From contig JAGXJF010000099.1 of NCBI GenBank assembly GCA_019208055.1, forward strand, positions 1 through 64,000: a stretch of 64,000 nucleotides of DNA, read 5' to 3'. Positions 1 through 13,288 of the stretch are shown here, one piece after another; position 1 is the stretch's first letter; each line of letters opens with the position of its first letter. The position numbers and the translations under genes are program-made. The DNA comes from Stipa capillata. Taxonomy: Eukaryota; Streptophyta; Magnoliopsida; Poales; Poaceae. The notes below the pieces were generated by a model, which was given only the letters and a program-made list of their open reading frames with translations, had not been told where the DNA came from and did not search any database.

Positions 1-345
1 ACGGACCGTTTTGGAGGGTTTCTGGGGCACGATCTGGGTGTTGGAAGGTTATGGACGAATGGTTAGCGGAGACCAAAAAGTTTGGCAGGGGGAAGGGTTG
101 GAGGGTCCAAGATACCGGTTAGGGGTGGTTGGACAGGTTTGGACGGGCGACGGATTGGTCTCCCGGGGATGGGATGGTTAGGGGACGGGTCGCGGCCGGG
201 GATGGGCCCGCGAGATTGGTTCGGGACCAGGCAGTAGTTTGGAGGGTCCCAAAGGCTCACTGGGTTGGTAGTGCCGAGGGTCGGGGGGTTGGATGATGGT
301 TGTGGTTTCTGGTCGGAGAATCTTTAGGATGGTTCGGTGGAACAG
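1..345 (+). repeat. Degenerate satellite-like sequence at the array edge
   Basis: G-rich sequence that keeps scattered pieces of the satellite seen later (ggttcgggacca, agtttggagggtcc, atggttag) but without regular 59- or 90-bp spacing. It looks like an old, diverged edge of the array. Longer homogeneous G runs than in the main array are visible near 155-215 and 270-290. No gene is supported: the open frames here are short and compositionally biased. Whether it is satellite decay or unrelated G-rich sequence with chance matches is uncertain. Confidence 0.55.
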
Positions 346-630
346 AGAAAGAAAGAGAGAAAGTAGAGAGAAGGAGAAACCTATAGAAGCGAGAGGAGAG
401 GAAAGAGAAGAGAAAGAAAGAGAAAGAAAGAGAAAGAAAGAGAGGAGAAAAGAGAACAGAGGAGAGACAAGAGACGAGAGAAAAAGAGGAGGAGAGAAGG
501 AGAGAGAGAGAGAAGAAAAGAAGAGAAAGAGGAAAGAGAAAGAGAACGAGAGAACCTGAGAGAACAAAGGGAAAAGAGATGAAAGAGAGAGAGGAGAAGA
601 AAAGAAAGAATACTAGAGGAGAAAAGAAAC
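346..630 (+). repeat. Purine-rich (GA/GAAA) low-complexity tract
   Basis: About 285 bp in which almost every plus-strand base is A or G, made of irregular gaaag, gagag and gagaa runs with only occasional C or T. This is low-complexity polypurine/polypyrimidine DNA separating the degenerate left edge from the regular satellite. The open frame through it encodes only Arg/Glu/Lys-rich sequence, and the complementary strand only Ser/Leu/Phe-rich sequence, so neither is credible as a protein. Confidence 0.85.
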
Positions 631-720
631 GGACCTTATTACACGGGAGGACCGTTCTGGAACGTACGGAACGGTTGGGTTGGTTGGACGGGGTTTGTTT
701 GGTAGGAAATGTTTTTTGGG

Positions 721-3700
721 ACAATTCGAGGAGATCTAGACCTTCCGGACGTACAATTTGGATGTTCCAGGACAGTCGGGTTGGACGGTTTGGTCGGATG
801 GTTCGGGACCAATAGTTTGGAGGGTCCGACACGGTCTGGTTGCAAGATTTGGTCGGATGATTCAGTTCCAACAGTTTGGAGTGTCCGGGACGGTCGGGTT
901 GCACGGTTTGGTCAGATGGTTCGGGACCAACAGTTTGGAGGGTCCGAGACGGTCGGATTGGACGGTTTGGTCGGATGGTTCGGGACCAACAGTTTGGAGG
1001 GTCCGGGACGGTGCGGGTTGGATGGTTTGGTCGGATGGTTCGGGAGAACTAGAGGAGAACCGGACCTTCTTCCGGGCGGACCGTTTAGAACGTCCGGAAC
1101 GGTCGGGTTGGAAGGTTTGGTCGGATGTTCTGGGACAATTAGAGGAAATCTAGACCTTCCGGACGGACCATTTGGAAGTTCCAGGACAGTCGGGTTGGAC
1201 GGTCTGGTCGGATGGTTCGGGAGCAACAGTTTGGTGGGTCTGAGACGGTCGCGTTGGACCGTTTGGTTGGATGGTTCGGGACAACTAGAGGAGATCCGGA
1301 CCGTCTTCCGGACGAACCGTTTGGAATTCCCGGGACGGTCAGTTGGATGGTTTGTCGGATGGTTCGGGACACTAATGGGATCCGGACTTCTCCGACGGAC
1401 GATTTGGAAATTCAGGACGGTTTGGTCGGATGGTTCGGGACAACTAGAGGAGATCCGGACCTTCTTCCGGACGGACGATTTGGAAATTCCAGGACGGTCC
1501 GGTTGGACGGTTTGGTCGGATGGTTCGGGACAACTAGAGGAGATCCGAACCTTCTTCCGGACGGACGATTTGGAAATTCCAGGACGGTCGGGTTGAACGG
1601 TTTGGTCGGATGGTTCAGGACAACTAGAGGAGATCCGGACCTTCTTCCGGACGGACGATTTGGAAATTCCAGGACGGTCGGGTTGGACGGTTTGGTCGGA
1701 TGGTTCGGGACAACTAGAGGAGATCCGGACCTTCTTCCGGACGGACCGTCCGAAAGCTCCGGGACGATCGGGTTGGACGGTTTGGTCGAATTGTTCGGGA
1801 CAACTAGAGGAGATCCGGACCTTCTTCCGGGCGGACCGTTTGGAAGTTCCGGAACGGTCGGGTTGGACGGCTTGGTCGGATGTTTTGGGACAATTAGAGG
1901 AGATCTAGACCTTCCGGACGGACCATTTGGAAGTTCCAGGACAGTCGGGTTGGACGGTTTGGTCGGATGGCTGGGGACCAACAGTTTGGAGGCTCTGAGA
2001 CGGTCGGGTTGAACGGTTTTGGTTGGATGGTTCGGGATGTCTAGAGGAGATCCGGACGTTCTTCCCGACGGACCGTTTAGAATTCCCGGGACGGTCGGGT
2101 TGGACGGTTTGGTCGGATGGTTCGGGACAACTAGAGGAGATCCGGACCTTCTTCTGGACGGACCGTCTGGAAGTTCCAGGACGATCGGGTTGGACGGTTA
2201 GGTCGGATGATTTGGGACTAATAGTTTGGAGTGTCCGAGACGGTCGGGTTGGACGGTTTGGTCGGATGGTTCGGGAGAACTAGAGGAGAACCGGACCTTC
2301 TTCCGGACGGATCGTTTGGAACGTCCGGAACGGTCGGGTTGGATGGTTTGGTCGCATGGTTTGGGACAACTGGAGGAGATCCGGACCTTCTTCCGGACGG
2401 ACGATTTGGAAATTCCAGGACGGTCGGGCTGGACGGTTTGGTCGGATGGTTCGGGACAACTAGAGGAGATCCGGACCTTCTTCCGGACGGACCGTTTGGA
2501 ATTCCCGGGACGGCCGGGTTGGACGGTTTGGTCGGATGGTTCGGGACAACTAGAGGAGATCCAGACCTTCTTCCGGACGGACGATTTGGAAATTCCAGGA
2601 CGGTCGGGTTGGACGGTTTGGTTGGACGGTTGGGGACAACTAGAGGAGATTCGGACCTTCTTTCGAACGGACCGTTTGGAATTCCCGGGACGGCCGGGTT
2701 GGACGGTTTGGTCGGATGGTTCGGGACAACTAGAGGAGATCCGGACCTTCTTCTGGACGGACCGTCTGGAAGTTCCGGGACGATCGGGTTGGATGGTTTG
2801 GTCAGATGGTTCGGGAGAACTAGAGGAGTGCCGGACGACCTTCTTCGGGACGGACAGTTCGGAAGGTCCGGGACGGTCGGGTTGACCGGTTTGGTCGGAT
2901 GGTTCGGGACCAACAGCTTGGAGGGTCTGAGACGGTCGGTTGGACGATTTGGTCGGATGGTTCGGGACCAACAGTTTGGAGGGTCCGAGACGGTCGGCTC
3001 GCAGGATTTGGTCGGATGATTCAGGACCAACAGTTTGGAGTGTCCGGGACGGTCGGGTTGGACGGTTTGGTCAGATGGTTCGGGACCAACAGTTTGGAGG
3101 GTCCGAGATGGTCGGGTTGGACGCTTTGGTCGGATGGTTCGGGACCAACAGTTTGGAGGATCTTATACGGTCGGGTTGGACGGTTTGGTCGGATGGTTCG
3201 GGACCAACAGTTTGGAGGGTCCAGGACGGTCGGGTTCGATGGTTTGGTTGTATGGTTCGGGACAACTAGAGGAGATCCGGATATTCTTCCGGGCACACTG
3301 TTTGGAAGTTCCGGGACAGTCGGGTTGGACGGTTTGGTCGGATGGTTCGGGACAACTAGAGGACATCCTGACCTTCTTCCGGGCAGACCATTTGGAAGTT
3401 CCGGGACGGATTGGTCGGATGGTTCGGGACAACTAGAGTACATCCGGACCTTCTTCCGGGCAGACCGTTTGGAAGTTCCGGGATGGTCGGGATAGACGGT
3501 TTGGTCGGATGGTTCGGGACAACTAGAGTACATCCGGACCTTCTTCCGGGCAGACCGTTTGGAAGTTCCGGGATGGTCGGGTTGGACGGTTTGGTCAAAT
3601 GGTTCGGGACAACTAAAGTACATCCGGACCTTCTTCCGGGCAGACCGTTTGGAAGTTCCGGGACGGTCGGGTTGGACGGTTTGGTCGGATGGTTCGGGAC

Positions 3701-4204
3701 CAACAGTTTGGAGGGTCCGAGACGGTCGGGTTGGACGGTTTGATCGGATGGTTCGGGACCAACAGTTCGGAGGGTCCGGGACGGTCGGGTTGGATGGTGT
3801 GGTCGTATGGTTCGGGACGACTAGAGGAGATCCGGATCTTTTTCCGGGCAAATCGTTTGGAAGTTCCGGGACGATCGGGTTGGACGGTTTGGTCGGATGG
3901 ATCGGGACAACTAGAGGAGATCCGGACTTTCTTCCGGACGGACCGTTTGGAGGTTCTGGGACGATCGGGTTGGATGGTATGGTCGAATGGTTCGGGACCA
4001 ACAGTTTGGAGGGTCCAAGACGGTCGGGTTGGACGGTTTGGCCGGATGGTTCGGGACCAGCAGTTTGGAGGGTCCAGGACGGTCGGGTTGGATGGTTTGG
4101 TCGGATGGTTCGGGAGAACTAGAGGAGAACCGGACCTTCTTCCGGACGGACCGTTTGGAACGTCCGGAACGGTTGGGTTGGACGGTTTGGTCGGATGTTT
4201 TGGG
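721..4204 (+). repeat. Higher-order repeat copy 1 (3,484 bp)
   Basis: First of four consecutive copies of a 45-monomer higher-order repeat. It is delimited by the 87-bp monomer carrying the diagnostic variant gacgtacaatttgg (at about 748; next copies at about 4,232, 7,723 and 11,213). It is nearly identical to copy 2 but 7 bp shorter, because indels cluster at 1,013-1,420: an extra base in ggtgcggg, lost bases in gtcagttgg and ttgtcgg, and a ragged stretch around 1,370-1,415. A further +1 lies at about 2,014 (ggttttgg). The start is placed at the acaatt of the diagnostic monomer; any other phase would be equally valid. Confidence 0.9.
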
Positions 4205-7200
4205 ACAATTAGAGGAGATCTAGACCTTCCGGACGTACAATTTGGATGTTCCAGGACAGTCGGGTTGGACGGTTTGGTCGGATGGTTCGGGACCAATAGT
4301 TTGGAGGGTCCGACACGGTCTGGTTGCAAGATTTGGTCGGATGATTCAGTTCCAACAGTTTGGAGTGTCCGGGACGGTCGGGTTGCACGGTTTGGTCAGA
4401 TGGTTCGGGACCAACAGTTTGGAGGGTCCGAGACGGTCGGATTGGACGGTTTGGTCGGATGGTTCGGGACCAACAGTTTGGAGGGTCCGGGACGGTCGGG
4501 TTGGATGGTTTGGTCGGATGGTTCGGGAGAACTAGAGGAGAACCGGACCTTCTTCCGGGCGGACCGTTTAGAACGTCCGGAACGGTCGGGTTGGAAGGTT
4601 TGGTCGGATGTTCTGGGACAATTAGAGGAAATCTAGACCTTCCGGACGGACCATTTGGAAGTTCCAGGACAGTCGGGTTGGACGGTCTGGTCGGATGGTT
4701 CGGGAGCAACAGTTTGGTGGGTCTGAGACGGTCGCGTTGGACCGTTTGGTTGGATGGTTCGGGACAACTAGAGGAGATCCGGACCGTCTTCCGGACGAAC
4801 CGTTTGGAATTCCCGGGACGGTCAGGTTGGATGGTTTGGTCGGATGGTTCGGGACAACTAATGGAGATCCGGACCTTCTTCCGGACGGACGATTTGGAAA
4901 TTCCAGGACGGTTTGGTCGGATGGTTCGGGACAACTAGAGGAGATCCGGACCTTCTTCCGGACGGACGATTTGGAAATTCCAGGACGGTCCGGTTGGACG
5001 GTTTGGTCGGATGGTTCGGGACAACTAGAGGAGATCCGAACCTTCTTCCGGACGGACGATTTGGAAATTCCAGGACGGTCGGGTTGAACGGTTTGGTCGG
5101 ATGGTTCAGGGACAACTAGAGGAGATCCGGACCTTCTTCCGGACGGACGATTTGGAAATTCCAGGACGGTCGGGTTGGACGGTTTGGTCGGATGGTTCGG
5201 GACAACTAGAGGAGATCCGGACCTTCTTCCGGACGGACCGTCCGAAAGCTCCGGGACGATCGGGTTGGACGGTTTGGTCGAATTGTTCGGGACAACTAGA
5301 GGAGATCCGGACCTTCTTCCGGGCGGACCGTTTGGAAGTTCCGGAACGGTCGGGTTGGACGGCTTGGTCGGATGTTTTGGGACAATTAGAGGAGATCTAG
5401 ACCTTCCGGACGGACCATTTGGAAGTTCCAGGACAGTCGGGTTGGACGGTTTGGTCGGATGGCTGGGGACCAACAGTTTGGAGGCTCTGAGACGGTCGGG
5501 TTGAACGGTTTGGTTGGATGGTTCGGGATGTCTAGAGGAGATCCGGACGTTCTTCCCGACGGACCGTTTAGAATTCCCGGGACGGTCGGGTTGGACGGTT
5601 TGGTCGGATGGTTCGGGACAACTAGAGGAGATCCGGACCTTCTTCTGGACGGACCGTCTGGAAGTTCCAGGACGATCGGGTTGGACGGTTAGGTCGGATG
5701 ATTTGGGACTAATAGTTTGGAGTGTCCGAGACGGTCGGGTTGGACGGTTTGGTCGGATGGTTCGGGAGAACTAGAGGAGAACCGGACCTTCTTCCGGACG
5801 GATCGTTTGGAACGTCCGGAACGGTCGGGTTGGATGGTTTGGTCGCATGGTTTGGGACAACTGGAGGAGATCCGGACCTTCTTCCGGACGGACGATTTGG
5901 AAATTCCAGGACGGTCGGGCTGGACGGTTTGGTCGGATGGTTCGGGACAACTAGAGGAGATCCGGACCTTCTTCCGGACGGACCGTTTGGAATTCCCGGG
6001 ACGGCCGGGTTGGACGGTTTGGTCGGATGGTTCGGGACAACTAGAGGAGATCCAGACCTTCTTCCGGACGGACGATTTGGAAATTCCAGGACGGTCGGGT
6101 TGGACGGTTTGGTTGGACGGTTGGGGACAACTAGAGGAGATTCGGACCTTCTTTCGAACGGACCGTTTGGAATTCCCGGGACGGCCGGGTTGGACGGTTT
6201 GGTCGGATGGTTCGGGACAACTAGAGGAGATCCGGACCTTCTTCTGGACGGACCGTCTGGAAGTTCCGGGACGATCGGGTTGGATGGTTTGGTCAGATGG
6301 TTCGGGAGAACTAGAGGAGTGCCGGACGACCTTCTTCGGGACGGACAGTTCGGAAGGTCCGGGACGGTCGGGTTGACCGGTTTGGTCGGATGGTTCGGGA
6401 CCAACAGCTTGGAGGGTCTGAGACGGTCGGTTGGACGATTTGGTCGGATGGTTCGGGACCAACAGTTTGGAGGGTCCGAGACGGTCGGCTCGCAGGATTT
6501 GGTCGGATGATTCAGGACCAACAGTTTGGAGTGTCCGGGACGGTCGGGTTGGACGGTTTGGTCAGATGGTTCGGGACCAACAGTTTGGAGGGTCCGAGAT
6601 GGTCGGGTTGGACGCTTTGGTCGGATGGTTCGGGACCAACAGTTTGGAGGATCTTATACGGTCGGGTTGGACGGTTTGGTCGGATGGTTCGGGACCAACA
6701 GTTTGGAGGGTCCAGGACGGTCGGGTTCGATGGTTTGGTTGTATGGTTCGGGACAACTAGAGGAGATCCGGATATTCTTCCGGGCACACTGTTTGGAAGT
6801 TCCGGGACAGTCGGGTTGGACGGTTTGGTCGGATGGTTCGGGACAACTAGAGGACATCCTGACCTTCTTCCGGGCAGACCATTTGGAAGTTCCGGGACGG
6901 ATTGGTCGGATGGTTCGGGACAACTAGAGTACATCCGGACCTTCTTCCGGGCAGACCGTTTGGAAGTTCCGGGATGGTCGGGATAGACGGTTTGGTCGGA
7001 TGGTTCGGGACAACTAGAGTACATCCGGACCTTCTTCCGGGCAGACCGTTTGGAAGTTCCGGGATGGTCGGGTTGGACGGTTTGGTCAAATGGTTCGGGA
7101 CAACTAAAGTACATCCGGACCTTCTTCCGGGCAGACCGTTTGGAAGTTCCGGGACGGTCGGGTTGGACGGTTTGGTCGGATGGTTCGGGACCAACAGTTT

Positions 7201-7695
7201 GGAGGGTCCGAGACGGTCGGGTTGGACGGTTTGATCGGATGGTTCGGGACCAACAGTTCGGAGGGTCCGGGACGGTCGGGTTGGATGGTGTGGTCGTATG
7301 GTTCGGGACGACTAGAGGAGATCCGGATCTTTTTCCGGGCAAATCGTTTGGAAGTTCCGGGACGATCGGGTTGGACGGTTTGGTCGGATGGATCGGGACA
7401 ACTAGAGGAGATCCGGACTTTCTTCCGGACGGACCGTTTGGAGGTTCTGGGACGATCGGGTTGGATGGTATGGTCGAATGGTTCGGGACCAACAGTTTGG
7501 AGGGTCCAAGACGGTCGGGTTGGACGGTTTGGCCGGATGGTTCGGGACCAGCAGTTTGGAGGGTCCAGGACGGTCGGGTTGGATGGTTTGGTCGGATGGT
7601 TCGGGAGAACTAGAGGAGAACCGGACCTTCTTCCGGACGGACCGTTTGGAACGTCCGGAACGGTTGGGTTGGACGGTTTGGTCGGATGTTTTGGG
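4205..7695 (+). repeat. Higher-order repeat copy 2 (3,491 bp, reference copy)
   Basis: I walked this copy monomer by monomer at each gggac-type junction and counted 45 monomers: 17 of the short class (sixteen 59 bp, one 58), three of 87 bp, two of 77 bp, and 23 long (twenty-one 90 bp, one 91, one 93), summing to 3,491 bp. The 91-bp monomer ends in cagggacaac at about 5,107, an extra G that copies 1 and 3 lack and copy 4 shares. The two 77-bp monomers (4,854-4,930 and 6,843-6,919) lost about 13 bp (tcgggttggacgg). The monomer order is the same in copies 1 and 3. Confidence 0.92.
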
Positions 7696-10600
7696 ACAAT
7701 TAGAGGAGATCTAGACCTTCCGGACGTACAATTTGGATGTTCCAGGACAGTCGGGTTGGACGGTTTGGTCGGATGGTTCGGGACCAATAGTTTGGAGGGT
7801 CCGACACGGTCTGGTTGCAAGATTTGGTCGGATGATTCAGTTCCAACAGTTTGGAGTGTCCGGGACGGTCGGGTTGCACGGTTTGGTCAGATGGTTCGGG
7901 ACCAACAGTTTGGAGGGTCCGAGACGGTCGGATTGGACGGTTTGGTCGGATGGTTCGGGACCAACAGTTTGGAGGGTCCGGGACGGTCGGGTTGGATGGT
8001 TTGGTCGGATGGTTCGGGAGAACTAGAGGAGAACCGGACCTTCTTCCGGGCGGACCGTTTAGAACGTCCGGAACGGTCGGGTTGGAAGGTTTGGTCGGAT
8101 GTTCTGGGACAATTAGAGGAAATCTAGACCTTCCGGACGGACCATTTGGAAGTTCCAGGACAGTCGGGTTGGACGGTCTGGTCGGATGGTTCGGGAGCAA
8201 CAGTTTGGTGGGTCTGAGACGGTCGCGTTGGACCGTTTGGTTGGATGGTTCGGGACAACTAGAGGAGATCCGGACCGTCTTCCGGACGAACCGTTTGGAA
8301 TTCCCGGGACGGTCAGGTTGGATGGTTTGGTCGGATGGTTCGGGACAACTAATGGAGATCCGGACCTTCTTCCGGACGGACGATTTGGAAATTCCAGGAC
8401 GGTTTGGTCGGATGGTTCGGGACAACTAGAGGAGATCCGGACCTTCTTCCGGACGGACGATTTGGAAATTCCAGGACGGTCCGGTTGGACGGTTTGGTCG
8501 GATGGTTCGGGACAACTAGAGGAGATCCGAACCTTCTTCCGGACGGACGATTTGGAAATTCCAGGACGGTCGGGTTGAACGGTTTGGTCGGATGGTTCAG
8601 GACAACTAGAGGAGATCCGGACCTTCTTCCGGACGGACGATTTGGAAATTCCAGGACGGTCGGGTTGGACGGTTTGGTCGGATGGTTCGGGACAACTAGA
8701 GGAGATCCGGACCTTCTTCCGGACGGACCGTCCGAAAGCTCCGGGACGATCGGGTTGGACGGTTTGGTCGAATTGTTCGGGACAACTAGAGGAGATCCGG
8801 ACCTTCTTCCGGGCGGACCGTTTGGAAGTTCCGGAACGGTCGGGTTGGACGGCTTGGTCGGATGTTTTGGGACAATTAGAGGAGATCTAGACCTTCCGGA
8901 CGGACCATTTGGAAGTTCCAGGACAGTCGGGTTGGACGGTTTGGTCGGATGGCTGGGGACCAACAGTTTGGAGGCTCTGAGACGGTCGGGTTGAACGGTT
9001 TGGTTGGATGGTTCGGGATGTCTAGAGGAGATCCGGACGTTCTTCCCGACGGACCGTTTAGAATTCCCGGGACGGTCGGGTTGGACGGTTTGGTCGGATG
9101 GTTCGGGACAACTAGAGGAGATCCGGACCTTCTTCTGGACGGACCGTCTGGAAGTTCCAGGACGATCGGGTTGGACGGTTAGGTCGGATGATTTGGGACT
9201 AATAGTTTGGAGTGTCCGAGACGGTCGGGTTGGACGGTTTGGTCGGATGGTTCGGGAGAACTAGAGGAGAACCGGACCTTCTTCCGGACGGATCGTTTGG
9301 AACGTCCGGAACGGTCGGGTTGGATGGTTTGGTCGCATGGTTTGGGACAACTGGAGGAGATCCGGACCTTCTTCCGGACGGACGATTTGGAAATTCCAGG
9401 ACGGTCGGGCTGGACGGTTTGGTCGGATGGTTCGGGACAACTAGAGGAGATCCGGACCTTCTTCCGGACGGACCGTTTGGAATTCCCGGGACGGCCGGGT
9501 TGGACGGTTTGGTCGGATGGTTCGGGACAACTAGAGGAGATCCAGACCTTCTTCCGGACGGACGATTTGGAAATTCCAGGACGGTCGGGTTGGACGGTTT
9601 GGTTGGACGGTTGGGGACAACTAGAGGAGATTCGGACCTTCTTTCGAACGGACCGTTTGGAATTCCCGGGACGGCCGGGTTGGACGGTTTGGTCGGATGG
9701 TTCGGGACAACTAGAGGAGATCCGGACCTTCTTCTGGACGGACCGTCTGGAAGTTCCGGGACGATCGGGTTGGATGGTTTGGTCAGATGGTTCGGGAGAA
9801 CTAGAGGAGTGCCGGACGACCTTCTTCGGGACGGACAGTTCGGAAGGTCCGGGACGGTCGGGTTGACCGGTTTGGTCGGATGGTTCGGGACCAACAGCTT
9901 GGAGGGTCTGAGACGGTCGGTTGGACGATTTGGTCGGATGGTTCGGGACCAACAGTTTGGAGGGTCCGAGACGGTCGGCTCGCAGGATTTGGTCGGATGA
10001 TTCAGGACCAACAGTTTGGAGTGTCCGGGACGGTCGGGTTGGACGGTTTGGTCAGATGGTTCGGGACCAACAGTTTGGAGGGTCCGAGATGGTCGGGTTG
10101 GACGCTTTGGTCGGATGGTTCGGGACCAACAGTTTGGAGGATCTTATACGGTCGGGTTGGACGGTTTGGTCGGATGGTTCGGGACCAACAGTTTGGAGGG
10201 TCCAGGACGGTCGGGTTCGATGGTTTGGTTGTATGGTTCGGGACAACTAGAGGAGATCCGGATATTCTTCCGGGCACACTGTTTGGAAGTTCCGGGACAG
10301 TCGGGTTGGACGGTTTGGTCGGATGGTTCGGGACAACTAGAGGACATCCTGACCTTCTTCCGGGCAGACCATTTGGAAGTTCCGGGACGGATTGGTCGGA
10401 TGGTTCGGGACAACTAGAGTACATCCGGACCTTCTTCCGGGCAGACCGTTTGGAAGTTCCGGGATGGTCGGGATAGACGGTTTGGTCGGATGGTTCGGGA
10501 CAACTAGAGTACATCCGGACCTTCTTCCGGGCAGACCGTTTGGAAGTTCCGGGATGGTCGGGTTGGACGGTTTGGTCAAATGGTTCGGGACAACTAAAGT

Positions 10601-11185
10601 ACATCCGGACCTTCTTCCGGGCAGACCGTTTGGAAGTTCCGGGACGGTCGGGTTGGACGGTTTGGTCGGATGGTTCGGGACCAACAGTTTGGAGGGTCCG
10701 AGACGGTCGGGTTGGACGGTTTGATCGGATGGTTCGGGACCAACAGTTCGGAGGGTCCGGGACGGTCGGGTTGGATGGTGTGGTCGTATGGTTCGGGACG
10801 ACTAGAGGAGATCCGGATCTTTTTCCGGGCAAATCGTTTGGAAGTTCCGGGACGATCGGGTTGGACGGTTTGGTCGGATGGATCGGGACAACTAGAGGAG
10901 ATCCGGACTTTCTTCCGGACGGACCGTTTGGAGGTTCTGGGACGATCGGGTTGGATGGTATGGTCGAATGGTTCGGGACCAACAGTTTGGAGGGTCCAAG
11001 ACGGTCGGGTTGGACGGTTTGGCCGGATGGTTCGGGACCAGCAGTTTGGAGGGTCCAGGACGGTCGGGTTGGATGGTTTGGTCGGATGGTTCGGGAGAAC
11101 TAGAGGAGAACCGGACCTTCTTCCGGACGGACCGTTTGGAACGTCCGGAACGGTTGGGTTGGACGGTTTGGTCGGATGTTTTGGG
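7696..11185 (+). repeat. Higher-order repeat copy 3 (3,490 bp)
   Basis: Third copy, one base shorter than copy 2. At about 8,598 it reads caggacaac like copy 1, where copies 2 and 4 read cagggacaac. I found no other difference from copy 2 in the stretches I compared, so the two are extremely close. Such identity implies very recent amplification or strong homogenisation, or duplicated sequence in the assembly. Confidence 0.92.
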
Positions 11186-13288
11186 ACAATTAGAGGAGAT
11201 CTAGACCTTCCGGACGTACAATTTGGATGTTCCAGGACAGTCGGGTTGGACGGTTTGGTCGGATGGTTCGGGACCAATAGTTTGGAGGGTCCGACACGGT
11301 CTGGTTGCAAGATTTGGTCGGATGATTCAGTTCCAACAGTTTGGAGTGTCCGGGACGGTCGGGTTGCACGGTTTGGTCAGATGGTTCGGGACCAACAGTT
11401 TGGAGGGTCCGAGACGGTCGGATTGGACGGTTTGGTCGGATGGTTCGGGACCAACAGTTTGGAGGGTCCGGGACGGTCGGGTTGGATGGTTTGGTCGGAT
11501 GGTTCGGGAGAACTAGAGGAGAACCGGACCTTCTTCCGGGCGGACCGTTTAGAACGTCCGGAACGGTCGGGTTGGAAGGTTTGGTCGGATGTTCTGGGAC
11601 AATTAGAGGAAATCTAGACCTTCCGGACGGACCATTTGGAAGTTCCAGGACAGTCGGGTTGGACGGTCTGGTCGGATGGTTCGGGAGCAACAGTTTGGTG
11701 GGTCTGAGACGGTCGCGTTGGACCGTTTGGTTGGATGGTTCGGGACAACTAGAGGAGATCCGGACCGTCTTCCGGACGAACCGTTTGGAATTCCCGGGAC
11801 GGTCAGGTTGGATGGTTTGGTCGGATGGTTCGGGACAACTAATGGAGATCCGGACCTTCTTCCGGACGGACGATTTGGAAATTCCAGGACGGTTTGGTCG
11901 GATGGTTCGGGACAACTAGAGGAGATCCGGACCTTCTTCCGGACGGACGATTTGGAAATTCCAGGACGGTCCGGTTGGACGGTTTGGTCGGATGGTTCGG
12001 GACAACTAGAGGAGATCCGAACCTTCTTCCGGACGGACGATTTGGAAATTCCAGGACGGTCGGGTTGAACGGTTTGGTCGGATGGTTCAGGGACAACTAG
12101 AGGAGATCCGGACCTTCTTCCGGACGGACGATTTGGAAATTCCAGGACGGTCGGGTTGGACGGTTTGGTCGGATGGTTCGGGACAACTAGAGGAGATCCG
12201 GACCTTCTTCCGGACGGACCGTCCGAAAGCTCCGGGACGATCGGGTTGGACGGTTTGGTCGAATTGTTCGGGACAACTAGAGGAGATCCGGACCTTCTTC
12301 CGGGCGGACCGTTTGGAAGTTCCGGAACGGTCGGGTTGGACGGCTTGGTCGGATGTTTTGGGACAATTAGAGGAGATCTAGACCTTCCGGACGGACCATT
12401 TGGAAGTTCCAGGACAGTCGGGTTGGACGGTTTGGTCGGATGGCTGGGGACCAACAGTTTGGAGGCTCTGAGACGGTCGGGTTGAACGGTTTGGTTGGAT
12501 GGTTCGGGATGTCTAGAGGAGATCCGGACGTTCTTCCCGACGGACCGTTTAGAATTCCCGGGACGGTCGGGTTGGACGGTTTGGTCGGATGGTTCGGGAC
12601 AACTAGAGGAGATCCGGACCTTCTTCTGGACGGACCGTCTGGAAGTTCCAGGACGATCGGGTTGGACGGTTAGGTCGGATGATTTGGGACTAATAGTTTG
12701 GAGTGTCCGAGACGGTCGGGTTGGACGGTTTGGTCGGATGGTTCGGGAGAACTAGAGGAGAACCGGACCTTCTTTCCGGACGGATCGTTTGGAACGTCCG
12801 GAACGGTCGGGTTGGATGGTTTGGTCGCATGGTTTGGGACAACTGGAGGAGATCCGGACCTTCTTCCGGACGGACGATTTGGAAATTCCAGGACGGTCGG
12901 GCTGGACGGTTTGGTCGGATGGTTCGGGACAACTAGAGGAGATCCGGACCTTCTTCCGGACGGACCGTTTGGAATTCCCGGGACGGCCGGGTTGGACGGT
13001 TTGGTCGGATGGTTCGGGACAACTAGAGGAGATCCAGACCTTCTTCCGGACGGACGATTTGGAAATTCCAGGACGGTCGGGTTGGACGGTTTGGTTGGAC
13101 GGTTGGGGACAACTAGAGGAGATTCGGACCTTCTTTCGAACGGACCGTTTGGAATTCCCCGGGACGGCCGGGTTGGACGGTTGGTCGGATGGTTCGGGAC
13201 AACTAGAGGAGATCCGGACCTTCTTCTGGACGGACCGTCTGGAAGTTCCGGGACGATCGGGTTGGATGGTTTGGTCAGATGGTTCGGG

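Noticed and set aside
293..559. Small open frame in the GA-rich tract
   Set aside because: Encodes only Arg/Glu/Lys runs dictated by purine composition; low-complexity DNA.
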